Source: Cotesia glomerata (taxonomy: Eukaryota; Arthropoda; Insecta; Hymenoptera; Braconidae). Taken from it: a stretch of DNA of 64,000 nucleotides. The notes below the pieces were generated by a model. The model was given only the letters and a program-made list of their open reading frames with translations, was not told the origin of the DNA and did no database searches. The number at the start of each line of letters is the position of its first letter. Positions within the stretch are counted from its first letter, which is position 1. Shown in pieces: positions 11,901 to 20,242 of the stretch. The stretch is from NCBI RefSeq assembly GCF_020080835.1, contig NC_058161.1, positions 22,185,603 through 22,249,602 on the forward strand. The letters run 5' to 3'. The translations under genes and the position numbers were made by a program.

Positions 11901-12010
11901 AATAATTTTGACCTGAAATTTTAACTGTATATTTTTCAATAGTTTTACAAGCGATTTATGAAAAAAAAAAAATTTTGAATTTTTTCAAGCCTCTATACGT
12001 ATTTCCCCCC
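8919..12010 (-). mobile_element. TTAA-flanked DNA transposon (Kolobok/Mutator-like)
   Basis: A 3092-bp insertion in LINE copy 2 has TTAA on both sides (8915-8918 and 12011-12014). Its inverted termini are identical over 14 bases, GGGGGGAAATACGT, with further partial matches. Removing it restores the LINE reading frame exactly, so the ends are certain. TTAA duplications are typical of piggyBac and Kolobok; the transposase resembles the Mutator-like domain group rather than piggyBac. The subterminal DNA is AT-rich and non-coding. The nested position makes it younger than LINE copy 2. Confidence 0.9.
9886..11625 (-). CDS. Intact DDE transposase of the TTAA transposon
   Basis: This is a single uninterrupted ORF of 579 aa on the minus strand, starting MSSYPKTGRS. 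The N-terminus is Ser/Arg-rich and NLS-like (RRSRPRKRS at about 14-22). A zinc-binding pair CRNC/CMC lies at about 82-109. The DDE-like core has GDGTWRKRG (D~207), YCHACAIW (~241), IGDGDSKTF (~305-313), CIGHVQKRMGTRLR (~333) and NANESFNSTIW (E~470). I recognise this pattern from the Mutator-like transposase domain widely annotated in insects and cnidarians; assignment to Kolobok rests mainly on the TTAA sites. The C-terminus is Lys/Glu-rich. With intact termini and ORF, the element could be active or recently so. Confidence 0.85.
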   Translation of the reverse strand: MSSYPKTGRSDSARRSRPRKRSFHGNQFSNTESNECGDNNESISAKKLSNTMSENVIVNPLHFYRIIEFFTVFTALSDILICRNCKQNVKFAESGIRGLGFKLVVNCMCGSKQIPSGPFINNGFEINRRIVFVMRLLGVAREGINLFCNYMDIGTGICENTYNSIYDHIHSAAKKIFEFCCKKAVDEEKKKMRSTKRPLLNFKVSGDGTWRKRGFKSLFGVTTLIGYYTGKVVDLVVRSSYCHACAIWKNKPKTSPEYIAWEENHDEESCTQTHEGSAGSMEVEAIKTMFIRSEELHGVKYGNYIGDGDSKTFSAVIKLNPYGDELTVTKSECIGHVQKRMGTRLRSVKKEKHLGGRGKLTEVLIKKLSTYYGLAIRRNLNSVEDMKNEILATYFHMISTDDNPQHDKCPKGVDSWCKWNEAKALGTEPPKHPTPLHPDVQKAIFPIYQDLSRVDLLERCLGGHTKNANESFNSTIWRMAPKHLHSGLKTIEIAAYLAACLFNEGSSSILLVMNELGLIVGNNSFNHAQQSDSQRVTRQNRRSSLDSKEAQKARKEKLQAQNEAYEAEEGLQYGAGIAD

Positions 12011-12537
12011 TTAAGCACGATAATTTTCCAGAGTGTCCGTCTCGCCCAAGAGTTACTGAAAATGCGGAGCACGTTTTCTTTGAGTGCCCTCGTTTTAATC
12101 CACAGCGTGATGAGTTAGAGAAGATCTTGAACAAGAAAATCAGAAAAAAAAAAAGAAAAAAAGAGTCAATAGTAGAAGAAATGCTGTCATCCGAAGCTGC
12201 CTGGAACGCCACAAGCACGTTTATCACCGAAGTGCTTATAGAGCTGCGTTCCATTGAAAGGAAAAGAGCAAATGACAGAAACTAGAAGGAAGGAAAAATA
12301 ACACCTTAGCCACCAGAAGGAATAGCAGTAGCTAGATCCTCCCCTCACGAAGTAATGCCTGACGGCGGTTTCCATGAGGGATAAGAGGAAAGAAGAAAAG
12401 GGGTTTAGGGTTTAGTGGGTAGGGGCGTTAGCGTCGAGTTTTAGTATGACGCTGCGTCGAGTCGCCACATATCCAGGCCGAACAGCTATGCCCAGAATCC
12501 GTAAAAGGGATTCCCCCCCCTAAGTTAAAAAAAAAAA

Positions 12538-12730
12538 CATACACACACACACACATACACACACACATACATCCAGAGGTACAGACACCATCTCGGGAAT
12601 AGTAAGGGAAGCTCCCTAGGACCTTAAAACGTCGAGATTCAATGAAATATCGATTTTCGTCAAACGGGGTGAAAACAATAACTTCCCGATTTTTGAAAAT
12701 CTTCGATTTTCTTAGCGGGAAGTTAAAAGT
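12538..12730 (-). repeat. GAGCTC repeat copy A, 5' end, displaced by LINEs
   Basis: This piece completes copy A (1-658). It contains the CA tract, the segment with CTAGGACCTTAAAACGTCGA, and the terminal hairpin AACTTCCCG/CGGGAAGTT, in minus orientation. The two LINEs (660-12526) therefore split one repeat at its microsatellite. Confidence 0.8.
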
Positions 12731-13219
12731 TTTTTTTAAATGCGGTTTTTTTGGAATAAATTTTAAATGGCTTAACCGATCGATTCTAAAAATTAATCAG
12801 CTCTCAACATTGAAAAAACTCGTCGATTGCCACCAGCCCGGTCGAAATCGGTTAATTCGTTCGTGAGTTATCGTTAACGAAAAAAATCGAATAAATCGTT
12901 TTTTGGGAATTACTTTAAAATTCCTTGTTCGATTAATTTAAACTTAAAAGTTCTTCATGAGGCTTAAAAAACTGCGTTGAATGCCACCAACCACGGAAAA
13001 ATCGGTTGATTTATTCAAAAGTTATTGCGGTGTCAAAATTCAAAAAATAGTGTTTTATTTAACTTCTAGCAGATTTTTGAGCTCGGAGAGCTCGAAATGA
13101 TACGAAAATTATATTTTTGATCTCGGAGAGCTCAAAAACGCGATAAATGCAGTGTGCGCTTAAGTATGAAATGAGCGGGAAGTTGCAGGGATGGCCTGTA
13201 GGGTCAACCGTTTTCCTAA
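12731..13219 (+). repeat. GAGCTC repeat copy B, 3' half
   Basis: A plus-orientation 3' half of the repeat runs from the AAATGCGGTTTTTTTGG motif through the two GAGCTC boxes to the terminal CCTAA. It abuts the 5' end of copy A tail to tail. Confidence 0.8.
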
Positions 13220-13391
13220 TTTTTTTTGTAGTTTTTTTGCGATTTCTCAAAATCTACCGGTCCGAATCATTCTAAAGTATATTCAAAATCTAAGTTCAGT
13301 CAAGCTCTTTCGAATGGCACCAACCGCGATCAAATTGGTCAAGCCGTTCAAAAGTTAGGTAAGGTTTACATACATACACACACACACACAC
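13220..13391 (-). repeat. GAGCTC repeat copy C, middle piece with short (CA)n
   Basis: A minus-orientation internal segment runs from GTAGTTTTTTTGCGATTTC through CATACATACACACACA. It joins copy B inside a shared T-run. Confidence 0.75.
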
Positions 13392-13965
13392 TATGACCCA
13401 GATTTTACTTTTTGTATTTGAGTATTTTAGTTTATTTTTATTAATTACCTAAAAATTAATAGAAACAATTATAGTTATTAGTGCGGCGATTATTATTTAA
13501 TTATTGTATTTATTTAGTTAATAATATTATATTATTGTTACCGAAGGTATGATTAAATTAAGAAATTAAGCGTGTGAGAAATTATTATGAAGCCGAGCGA
13601 ATTAATCGAGCAAAAGAAATTAAAAGACTGGGAAAATTATTCTGTTCCGAAAAAGATTTAGTATAGGAAAGCGATGAATGGATATAAAATGAAAGAAATG
13701 ACGATTATTATTTTGTAAGAAATAATTTAGGTAAGCGAACATTTTATAAGTCCCAAGGACAATTTAGTATGGAAAATCAACGAATGGATATATAATGAAA
13801 GAAATTGCGATTAAAATAATGAAGAATTGTGAATGGATGGAAAATGAAGGAAATTACGATTAAAATAATAAAGAATTAAGTTTCGAAAATAAAAACTTAG
13901 AATTTGGCGAGACGAATGGATAGAAAATAAAGGAAATTACGATTAAAATAATAAATAATTATTTT
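13392..13965. repeat. AT-rich spacer with degenerate tandem repeat
   Basis: No gene is seen. From about 13665, a degenerate unit recurs four times with uneven spacing. It combines GAATGGATA, an AAATGAAAGAAATTACG-like line and ATTAAAATAAT. A shorter AT-rich stretch precedes it. Confidence 0.5.
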
Positions 13966-14760
13966 TAAATACTTGTTCGATGACGCCGGACAGATGGCGA
14001 TGAATTTCCATTTTCGTTCGCTTTAAGTAAAAATTTTAAATATGATAAAGTCCAAAATTTTGGCACGGAGAAACAATTCTTTCTCGGGAGAATTACTCGG
14101 ACGAATACTCTTCACCAAGTAATTGTAGAGGATGATACTCTACCTGGAGTCTGACCAAGGCCCAGGTAAGTATCGTGAACCGACCGGATGAAAGAACTAC
14201 TCCCCGTGCCGAAGCCTTCAACTGAGGTACGGTAGGTGATCATAAACCGGGTAGGTGGGAGCGAGGAGGATACTCTCCACTTGCTCTCAGGGTAGAGTTT
14301 ACGACCCCACAGGGATGACGGCTAGTTGCCCTGAAAGGGGGGGAGGGGGGGGTTTATTGGGAAATTAGTTAGTATTTTGTAAACCGCGTTTTTGAGTTTG
14401 AACCGTGAATACCGTCATGTATGTTTGGATAGAAAGTTTCTATTGTATTAGTGTATATTGTTTATATTGTTTCTTGATTTTGAACCGCGTTAATGATTTT
14501 GAACCGCGAACATGTGTAAAAAGAGTGTTCTAATGTATTGTTTATATTGTTCAATTTGCTTATATTGTTTATATCGTTTATTAACATGATCAGGTCAATA
14601 AAGAGGTTTCCTTTTTCTTTGATTTATTTAAAATGAAGTGATTTGTTTATATTTTGTTATTTATAATGTGTTCCCCGTTTATGACCCTGGACTTCAGCGA
14701 CCAAATTTCAAGCCGGGGATTAATTAGAATAAGTTTGATTAGAAAACGTGGACGTTACAG
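13966..14760 (+). other. GC-richer unit, possible LTR-like fragment
   Basis: No ORF is seen. A GC-richer block (14060-14350) ends in a G-run. It is followed by repeated TTGTTTATATTG and GAACCGCG words and an AATAAA at about 14600, then a second GC-richer block ending GGACGTTACA. This resembles the leader or LTR of a retroelement, but I found no partner LTR, primer site or coding region. It could also be single-copy non-coding DNA. Confidence 0.25.
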
Positions 14761-15079
14761 CTGTTATTAGGCATTTTAATCTCACTAAGAAACTGATTTT
14801 AATCGATTTCCGCAATTATCGTAACTATTTCAAGAAAGAAACGAGATGATAAGCTAATTTACAAAATTTCCTAGAATTAGTTCGAATTATTATAATAATT
14901 TCTTGCTCGCTATAGCTGCAATAAAAGATATATTTTTGTTTAATTGTATACTTTAAGCGCGAGCGTAGGCATGCTCTACTCGCCTAAAAATTAAAACCAC
15001 CGATTCCGTTGCGTAATATTGGTGTTAAAATTCATAATATGTGTATATAGAATGAAAAAGACCTTAAGGGGAAGTTAAA
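14761..15079. other. AT-rich stretch, nothing recognised
   Basis: No ORF, tRNA-like unit or clear repeat was seen between the LTR-like block and the TACGCCC cluster. Confidence 0.5.
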
Positions 15080-15395
15080 AATTATACGCCCTTTTGGTTT
15101 AAGATAATCAAATTTTCAGTGTTCTAAAGTCAAAAGGGCGTATAACTCGAGACATACGCCCTTTAAGCTTTGAAAATTTTTTTTTCATTTTTAGGCTTAG
15201 AACATGTTTACAAAACTATTGGCACCAAAAATAAAAATTATACGCCCTTTTAGTTTTGCAAAGCCAAAAGGGCGTATCAGTGCAGCCAGATTGCGAGATT
15301 TTTTACTACTACTTAAGCACTAAACGCACGCTAAAAATCCCGCGATCTGACAGCAGTGGGGCGTATAACTTTTTATATGCCCTTTTGACATTAGG
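15080..15395. repeat. Cluster of TATACGCCCTTTTG words in both orientations
   Basis: Seven exact or near matches to the word TACGCCCTTTTG/CAAAAGGGCGTA lie within about 300 bp. They are near 15086, 15131, 15150, 15238, 15262, 15356 and 15378, and alternate between strands. Adjacent opposite copies can pair into small hairpins. No coding frame crosses them. Confidence 0.75.
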
Positions 15396-15559
15396 CACGC
15401 GATATATAAAGATTTGAGAAAATTCAGATAGCTCGGACTAAGATTAAAACCTAGAACCTCCCGATTACATGTTGGTTGCACTTTAATTTTTAATTCTTCT
15501 ATTTTTTAATATTCAGGTATAAATATGTATATAGAATAAGCGAAAGGAAATTTAGTATA

Positions 15560-15631
15560 GACCGGATAGCTCAAATGGTAGAGTAGCCGACATGTCTTCG
15601 GTAGGTTCTGGGTTCGAATCCCAGTCCGAGT
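15560..15631 (+). ncRNA. tRNA-like sequence, left arm
   Basis: There is a good A box (TAGCTCAAATGG) and a perfect B box (GGTTCGAATCC), in tRNA spacing. An anticodon arm can form (GCCGA/TCGGT) with loop CATGTCT, which would give anticodon TGT. Position 33 is A, not the invariant T, and the acceptor stem has two mismatches. It is probably a pol III-type element rather than a working tRNA-Thr. Confidence 0.6.
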
Positions 15632-16021
15632 TATCTAATAATTTTTTCTCGCATATTCTATAAACTCACATTAAGATGATCCTCTCCACATTCCTTTCTC
15701 AATCCTTTCCTACCAATATCCTGTTACGTGAATGTGGAACGCTTCACGTAATAATTACCGTAACTCTTATTCTTTCCCGCTTCACAGCATTATTTACATT
15801 TATAAAAAATGTGGAACGCTTCACGATTTTGCATGTCATCCTTGCTTGTACAAATATAAATAATGCTGTGAAGCGGGAAAGAATAGGAGTTACGGTAATT
15901 ATTACGTGAAGCGTTCCACATTCACGTAACAGGATATTGGTAGGAAAGGATTGAGAAAGGAATGCGGAGAGGATCATCTTAATGTGAGTTTATAGAATAT
16001 GCGAGAAAAAATTATTAGATA

Positions 16022-16093
16022 GCTCGGACTGGGATTCGAACCCAGAACCTTCGGAAGACATGTCGGCTACTCTACCATTTGAGCTATCCGGTC
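16022..16093 (-). ncRNA. tRNA-like sequence, right arm
   Basis: This is the mirror copy of the left-arm unit. It has the same A and B boxes, but its anticodon-arm 3' strand is slightly changed (TCTTCCGAAGG), which weakens the stem. The two copies have thus diverged after forming the hairpin. Confidence 0.6.
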
Positions 16094-16126
16094 TATTCTA
16101 AATTTCCTTTCGCTTATTCTATATAC

Positions 16127-16240
16127 ATTAAGCCACACCGTCCATCTTACGGTAAGCATTTTTACAAATATAAATAATGCTGTGAAGCGGGAAAGAATAG
16201 GAGTTACGGTAATTATTACGTGAATATTATATTAAAATTA
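16127..16240 (+). repeat. Third partial copy of the hairpin arm
   Basis: The segment with ATAAATAATGCTGTGAAGCG through AATTATTACGTGAA repeats the inner part of the right arm. It is preceded by CCGTCCATCTTACGG, a motif also found (inverted) beside the tRNA-core elements at 51.6 and 58.5 kb. Confidence 0.7.
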
Positions 16241-16299
16241 TATTATTATATTTTGAATATAATATTACGAAGCAAGGCTCGAGCGTTGTAATTGTGAAT

Positions 16300-16481
16300 A
16301 ATTTGAATATTTTATCAATAAAATATCCGCTTTATTAACAATAATCCGCTAACTGATTAAATAAATATTAATTGTATTCAATGTAAATAAATTTCTAGTT
16401 CACATTGCTAATCATATTTCTGCGTTTTAATTGAGATATATACCAGACCAATACCTGATCCTTAGTTTTCCCGCTATTACA
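16300..16481 (+). repeat. 5' LTR remnant of BEL/Pao
   Basis: About 165 bp matches the 3' end of the downstream LTR, sharing ACAATAATCCGCTAACTGA and CATATTTCTGCGTTTT. The left part of the LTR is missing. Confidence 0.75.
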
Positions 16482-16492
16482 TCATTTTTCAT

Positions 16493-16511
16493 TTGGTCCT
16501 TCGAGCCGGAT
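16493..16511 (+). promoter_or_regulatory. Putative primer-binding site
   Basis: TGGTCCTTCGAGCCGGATC lies shortly after the 5' LTR end. Similar 'GGTCCTTCGAGCCGG' sequences follow LTRs in BEL elements; the tRNA was not identified. Confidence 0.55.
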
Positions 16512-16740
16512 CAGGCTGGGTCTATCTCAATCAAATTAAATAATTATACTGCTTATGATTGTGTTGCGTAAGTGAAGTTTATTACTGCTAGAAAGGGTCG
16601 AGTGTCAGGAGCATCGTGGAGCACACCGGGTGCTGCCCCTCGTAGTCATTCGTACACCGGTACGCTGAAATTTCCGCTTTATTAAGACTGAAAACTCGAC
16701 TTTGGGTCTAAAAACCGCGCAATAGAGTTCGAATCCGCAA

Positions 16741-18024
16741 TGGCGATGCAACATCAGTACCTGACTGCAGTGTACACCATGATCAACCGCTTAACTGATG
16801 ATGAACTCAACAAGATGTCCATGACAGCTGTAGACGCTGTGGCATAAAGAGGCAGGGAGATCTGGAAGGATATTACCAACTTGAATTCTCTAATATTCAC
16901 GACTTATAAGGAAGTACTCGAGCATGAGTACCACACTGAAAACCAGTACACCGACGCCCACGCCGCATATGGATTTATGGATACCTGCATCGCTGCCCGC
17001 AAAGACGCTATCCAGCAGGAGATCGATGCCAGAGACGCCACTCAAGCACACAATTTTGCTATGCACAGCACCGCTTTCATCGGAGGATCATCGGGTACTG
17101 GACTCTCAAAGATCAAGCTCCAGAGCTTCTCTGGAGAATTCAAACGCTGGGGATCTTTTAGTCAGTTATTCTCTGACATCTTCATCGCCATTGCACTTCT
17201 GAAAAACAGCCAGAAGATGCATTATCTTAAAACCTTCACCAAGGATGAGGCACATCAGCTCATTTACAACATGTCATCCACTGACGAGTCATTTGAGCCC
17301 GCTTGAAATCTTCTGAAAAGCCGCTATTCCAATCCACGCCGCGTCGTTTCATCACACCTGGAGGATTTTTTGGTTGGTGAGGCAGTTCCTGCCCGCTCTG
17401 CCGCTAAATTAGATGCCTTACTTCTTTTCAACCAGAACGCACTGGACTCTATTAAGGCCCAGGGGGTATCAAGGCCCAGGGTCCCTGTCAAGCACTGGGA
17501 CCTGATGATAATTCATTTGGCTCTACGCCGCTTGCCACCCGCTGTGAAAGAACTGGGAGACTAGTCATGGACTGACGGATGATATGCCGACCTACACACA
17601 GCTCCACGAGTTTCTCAAGTCCAAGGTCAGGGCCTGGGAGAACTTGGAGGCGTCCGCTGATCCCAAGAAACACACTGAAGGGCATAAACCCGAAACGGTA
17701 AGCAACAAAGAACACCAGAAGCCCAAAGCTTCTTACGCTGCTACTCAATACAAGGGTAAGCCCAAGAGAAACTGTCCGCTGTGCCCGAAGGAGCACTACA
17801 TGTTCTTCTGTCTGATCTTCAAGGCCGCTACTGTTGAGGAACGAATCAACATTGTTGAAAAGTACCGGTTGTATTACAATTGCTTGGGCCCACACCGCGT
17901 CGCCGATTGTAAGACCGCTCAAGGGTGCAGGAAGTGCAGTCAACGTCACCACACTTCCATTCATCAGGATGCATCGCCTAAATCAGCATCACCGCAACCA
18001 GCAGACACCGCACAAGGTAACTAA
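16741..18024 (+). pseudogene. BEL/Pao gag region
   Basis: The start at 16741 gives a short N-terminal Gag peptide that ends at 16847. A frame at 16850-17306 has the BEL Gag signature (IKLQSFSGEFKRWGSF, then MHYLKTFTKDEAHQLI), as in the DUF1759 family. After a TGA at 17304, Gag sequence continues in other frames. The piece 17584-18024 has the zinc-binding region CPLCPKEHYMFFC, then CLGPHRVADC and CRKC. At least three breaks make it non-functional. Confidence 0.8.
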
Positions 18025-18061
18025 CCGTTCCTTTCGACCGCTTATAATTCAACATTAACTG

Positions 18062-18966
18062 TTGATTATTTCAGATTCACTTTCCGCTCAAGTTTTGCTA
18101 GCTACCGCTTTAGTCCAGGTTCGTCCGCATCATGGTAATCCCATCACCGCTACAGTTTTGATTGATCAAGGCTCAGAGCTCTCATTTATGAGACAAACGC
18201 TCTTTATGAAGCTTGGACAACCGCTACAACGCGACATGGTCATGCTCAAGGGCATTGGCAATGTCTTCGCAGGAAGTTCACTAGGTGTGAGCACAATTAA
18301 GCTTCGTTCACTGTGTACGACCGCTTTAATGCATGTCAGCATGCATATTCTACCAACACTGACGGTAGATCTTCCATCGTTCGTGATCGCTGATCCGAAA
18401 TGGCCGCATCTTGAGAATCTCGAGCTCGCTGATCCGCATTATCTACAGCCGCGTCCTGTAGACATAATTCTAGGTGCATCACCAGCCGCACAGATCATCA
18501 ACGCTGAGATTAGACGTGGACCTCGCAATTCTCCTATTGCACAATCCACCACGCTTCGTTGGATTGTCTATGGAGCTGTCACCGCAAAACACGCTTCAAC
18601 ATCACACGCAGCATTATATGCGTCATTGAACACGTCATTACAAGACGCTATCGCTAAGTTTTGAGAACAGGAAGAGGTTCCATCAGGTAATTCACCGCTC
18701 AACCCCGCAGAAAAAGACGAATGTGAAGTTCACTTTCGTCTATCGCATTATCGACAGCCTGATAGACGCTACGTAGTGACGAAGAATATATGGCGAGACT
18801 TTCGCCTACCTCCGAAGAGGCCGTTTCCTGGGCTCAAAGAGCTATACACGCACGTATATTTGTCCTACCCCCACCATAGCGAGAACACAGCCCAGTTCGC
18901 GGACAAGGAAAAACCGCCGCTCTCTTGTGTTTATACACATTCATTGAACAGCTGCAAGAGTTGCGT
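18062..18966 (+). pseudogene. BEL/Pao protease and start of RT
   Basis: A 200-aa open piece (18062-18664) contains the aspartic protease signature VLIDQGSELSF at about residue 47. The DQGS form is usual in BEL elements. The downstream spacer has GASPAAQII and TLRWIVYGAV. After the TGA at 18664 the same line continues with EQEEVP and LNPAEKDECEVHF, the region ahead of the RT fingers, before homology stops at about 18970. No YxDD motif remains. Confidence 0.78.
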
Positions 18967-18969
18967 ACA

Positions 18970-19640
18970 ATTGTAAGTGTGTGCAACTCTCATCGACTCC
19001 TCTGGCAACTCATTCCCTGTAGGCACATCGAGATGTACCCGCAGGATATGAGCAGTATCCAGCGGGGACCACGGGGAGGCGGAGTCGATTGAAGACCATG
19101 TTGTTTGTGTAATGTGTTGTGTGTAAAGTATGATTTTACGTGTAAGTGTTTGCGTGTGTAGGGTTCCCGGGCACTTGTGTTGTTTGTGGTCATTTTCCCT
19201 AGCTTATTCTGCGGCAGTCATCCAAAGCTTTATACTGTCCTCACAATTGTGTGGAGCATATCGCTTGTGCCTAGGCGCTCCGACTCTACCTAGGTGGATG
19301 TCTGTTGAGTCTCGTCCCTAGTCGCGTTTTCATTAGCTAGTTGGGTTTGGAGTTTGCAGCACATTACTACTTTACTGAAACCTTTTAAAAGCTTGAAGTT
19401 ACTTTGGGATGTGGCAATCGCACGCGCAACGTTCGCCCACTCCGCGTTCCCACCCCATATGTCCTTGAGCACCTCACGTTGAGGCTCGTACTCATGGCAT
19501 TCAAGCATTAAGTGCTCCACGTTGTCGACCCTTTCTCTTAACCCATTCTCCCTACACTCGTCGCAGAATCTACTATATGTGTGTTCGTACTTGTAGCTAC
19601 GTAGTGACGACGTATTACCGCTTAAAGCCCCCGAGAGTCA
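18970..19640 (-). pseudogene. Fragment of a different LINE (ORF2 C-terminus and 3' UTR)
   Basis: On the minus strand, the reading CDECRENGLRERVDNVEHL followed by MLECHEYEPQRE is the C-terminal zinc finger (C-x2-C...H...C) of a non-LTR ORF2. It ends at about 19313. About 300 bp of further non-coding sequence, probably its 3' UTR, runs to 18970. The protein is unlike the Mino-like LINEs here, so it is another family. It sits exactly where the BEL RT core should be. Confidence 0.65.
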
Positions 19641-19689
19641 ACTTGGCGATTCTATCTACGCAGCCATGGGGTCACTCCGCAGATTAATA

Positions 19690-20242
19690 ACTCGCCTGTC
19701 GCGAGAAAAAAATTATTCTGACATACGCTCTCCAGTTCAAGTACACGCTACCAGCAGAGACACCTAAGACGAAAAGAGCTATTTTGTCTAAAATCGCTAA
19801 GCTGTATGACCCGCTAGGACTTCTCGCAGCAATTGTCGTCAAGGCCAAGATCTTCATGCAAGATCTATGGTTAGATAGAGTGTCATAGGACAAATAATTG
19901 TCACCATCACTCATTCATAAATGAACTGGATACCGCGAGGACCTTCGAAACATCGAATCCATCCGCATTCCACGCTGGAATAATATTGCACCTGGAGCAA
20001 AAATAGAATTGCACGGGTTCTCAGACGCTTCGCAAAACGCTATGGCTGCCGCTGTTTATTTGAGAGTCACTGACGCTGATGAGAACACAAAGGTCTCACT
20101 ATTGTGTTCAAAAACGCAAGTCGCACCGCTGACGACCATGACAATTCCACGCTTGGAATTATCTGTTGCATGGTTGCTTACACAACTGATACTTCATGTT
20201 AAGGAAGTTCAGTCGCTTGAAAATGTCAGGATAAATCTCTGA
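19690..20242 (+). pseudogene. BEL/Pao RT thumb and RNase H remnant
   Basis: Homology resumes with KIAKLYDPLGLLAAIVVKAK, followed by a stop at about 19889 and then LHGFSDASQNAMAAAVYLR (20009-20242). That is the conserved RT/RNase H junction of BEL pol. The line ends at TGA 20240 and continues degenerately (TDSAVTLAWI) with further stops. Confidence 0.78.

Larger units (their letters stand above)
6193..12285 (+). pseudogene. LINE copy 2 ORF2, nonsense mutations and transposon insertion
   Basis: This endonuclease-RT pseudogene is homologous along its length to copy 1 ORF2. The endonuclease part carries a CGA-to-TGA stop at 6595-6597, a C-to-T change at a CpG. A TAA at 7678-7680 breaks the RT after the LCMLDTVGK motif. 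The RT core downstream is open, with YADDVAVV and GGVPQGSVLAP. The frame is cut at 8914 by the TTAA transposon and continues in register from 12015. The C-terminal finger reads CPSR instead of CPSC, so one zinc ligand is lost. A Lys/Arg-rich insertion follows an A-run at about 12140-12165. The frame ends with TAG at 12285. Confidence 0.85.
5837..12526 (+). mobile_element. R1-clade LINE copy 2, 5'-truncated, split by a DNA transposon
   Basis: This second LINE of the same family lies head-to-tail with copy 1. It begins inside ORF1, at the equivalent of copy 1 position ~2210, so it is 5'-truncated. It is interrupted at TTAA (8915-8918) and resumes at 12015. The 3' UTR repeats that of copy 1 and ends in C-rich sequence, an A-run and then CA-rich sequence. 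It carries several inactivating changes. Without the transposon it would be about 3.6 kb. Confidence 0.88.
15527..16126. repeat. 600-bp long inverted repeat carrying tRNA-like arms
   Basis: Two arms of about 272 bp (15527-15800 and 15855-16126) are almost perfect reverse complements, around a loop of about 55 nt. Each arm holds one tRNA-like sequence at its outer end and the motifs ATGTGGAACGCTTCACG and TTTCCTACCAATATCC. The loop has a further copy of the first motif. The two 77-aa ORFs inside are the same palindromic sequence read on each strand and are not genes. Confidence 0.92.

Noticed and set aside
8919..12010. piggyBac assignment for the TTAA transposon
   Set aside because: TTAA fits, but the ends are not CCC(T/A)-type piggyBac ends and the transposase motifs (GDGTW, GDGDSKTF, NESFN) are not those of piggyBac.
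15560..15631. Functional tRNA-Thr gene
   Set aside because: The anticodon loop lacks T33, the acceptor stem has mismatches, and the unit sits in a hairpin arm with a mirrored copy. The units at 51649 and 58568 also lack T33.
15676..15977. Two 77-aa ORFs on opposite strands
   Set aside because: They are the same palindrome read from each side; the similarity is due to the inverted repeat.
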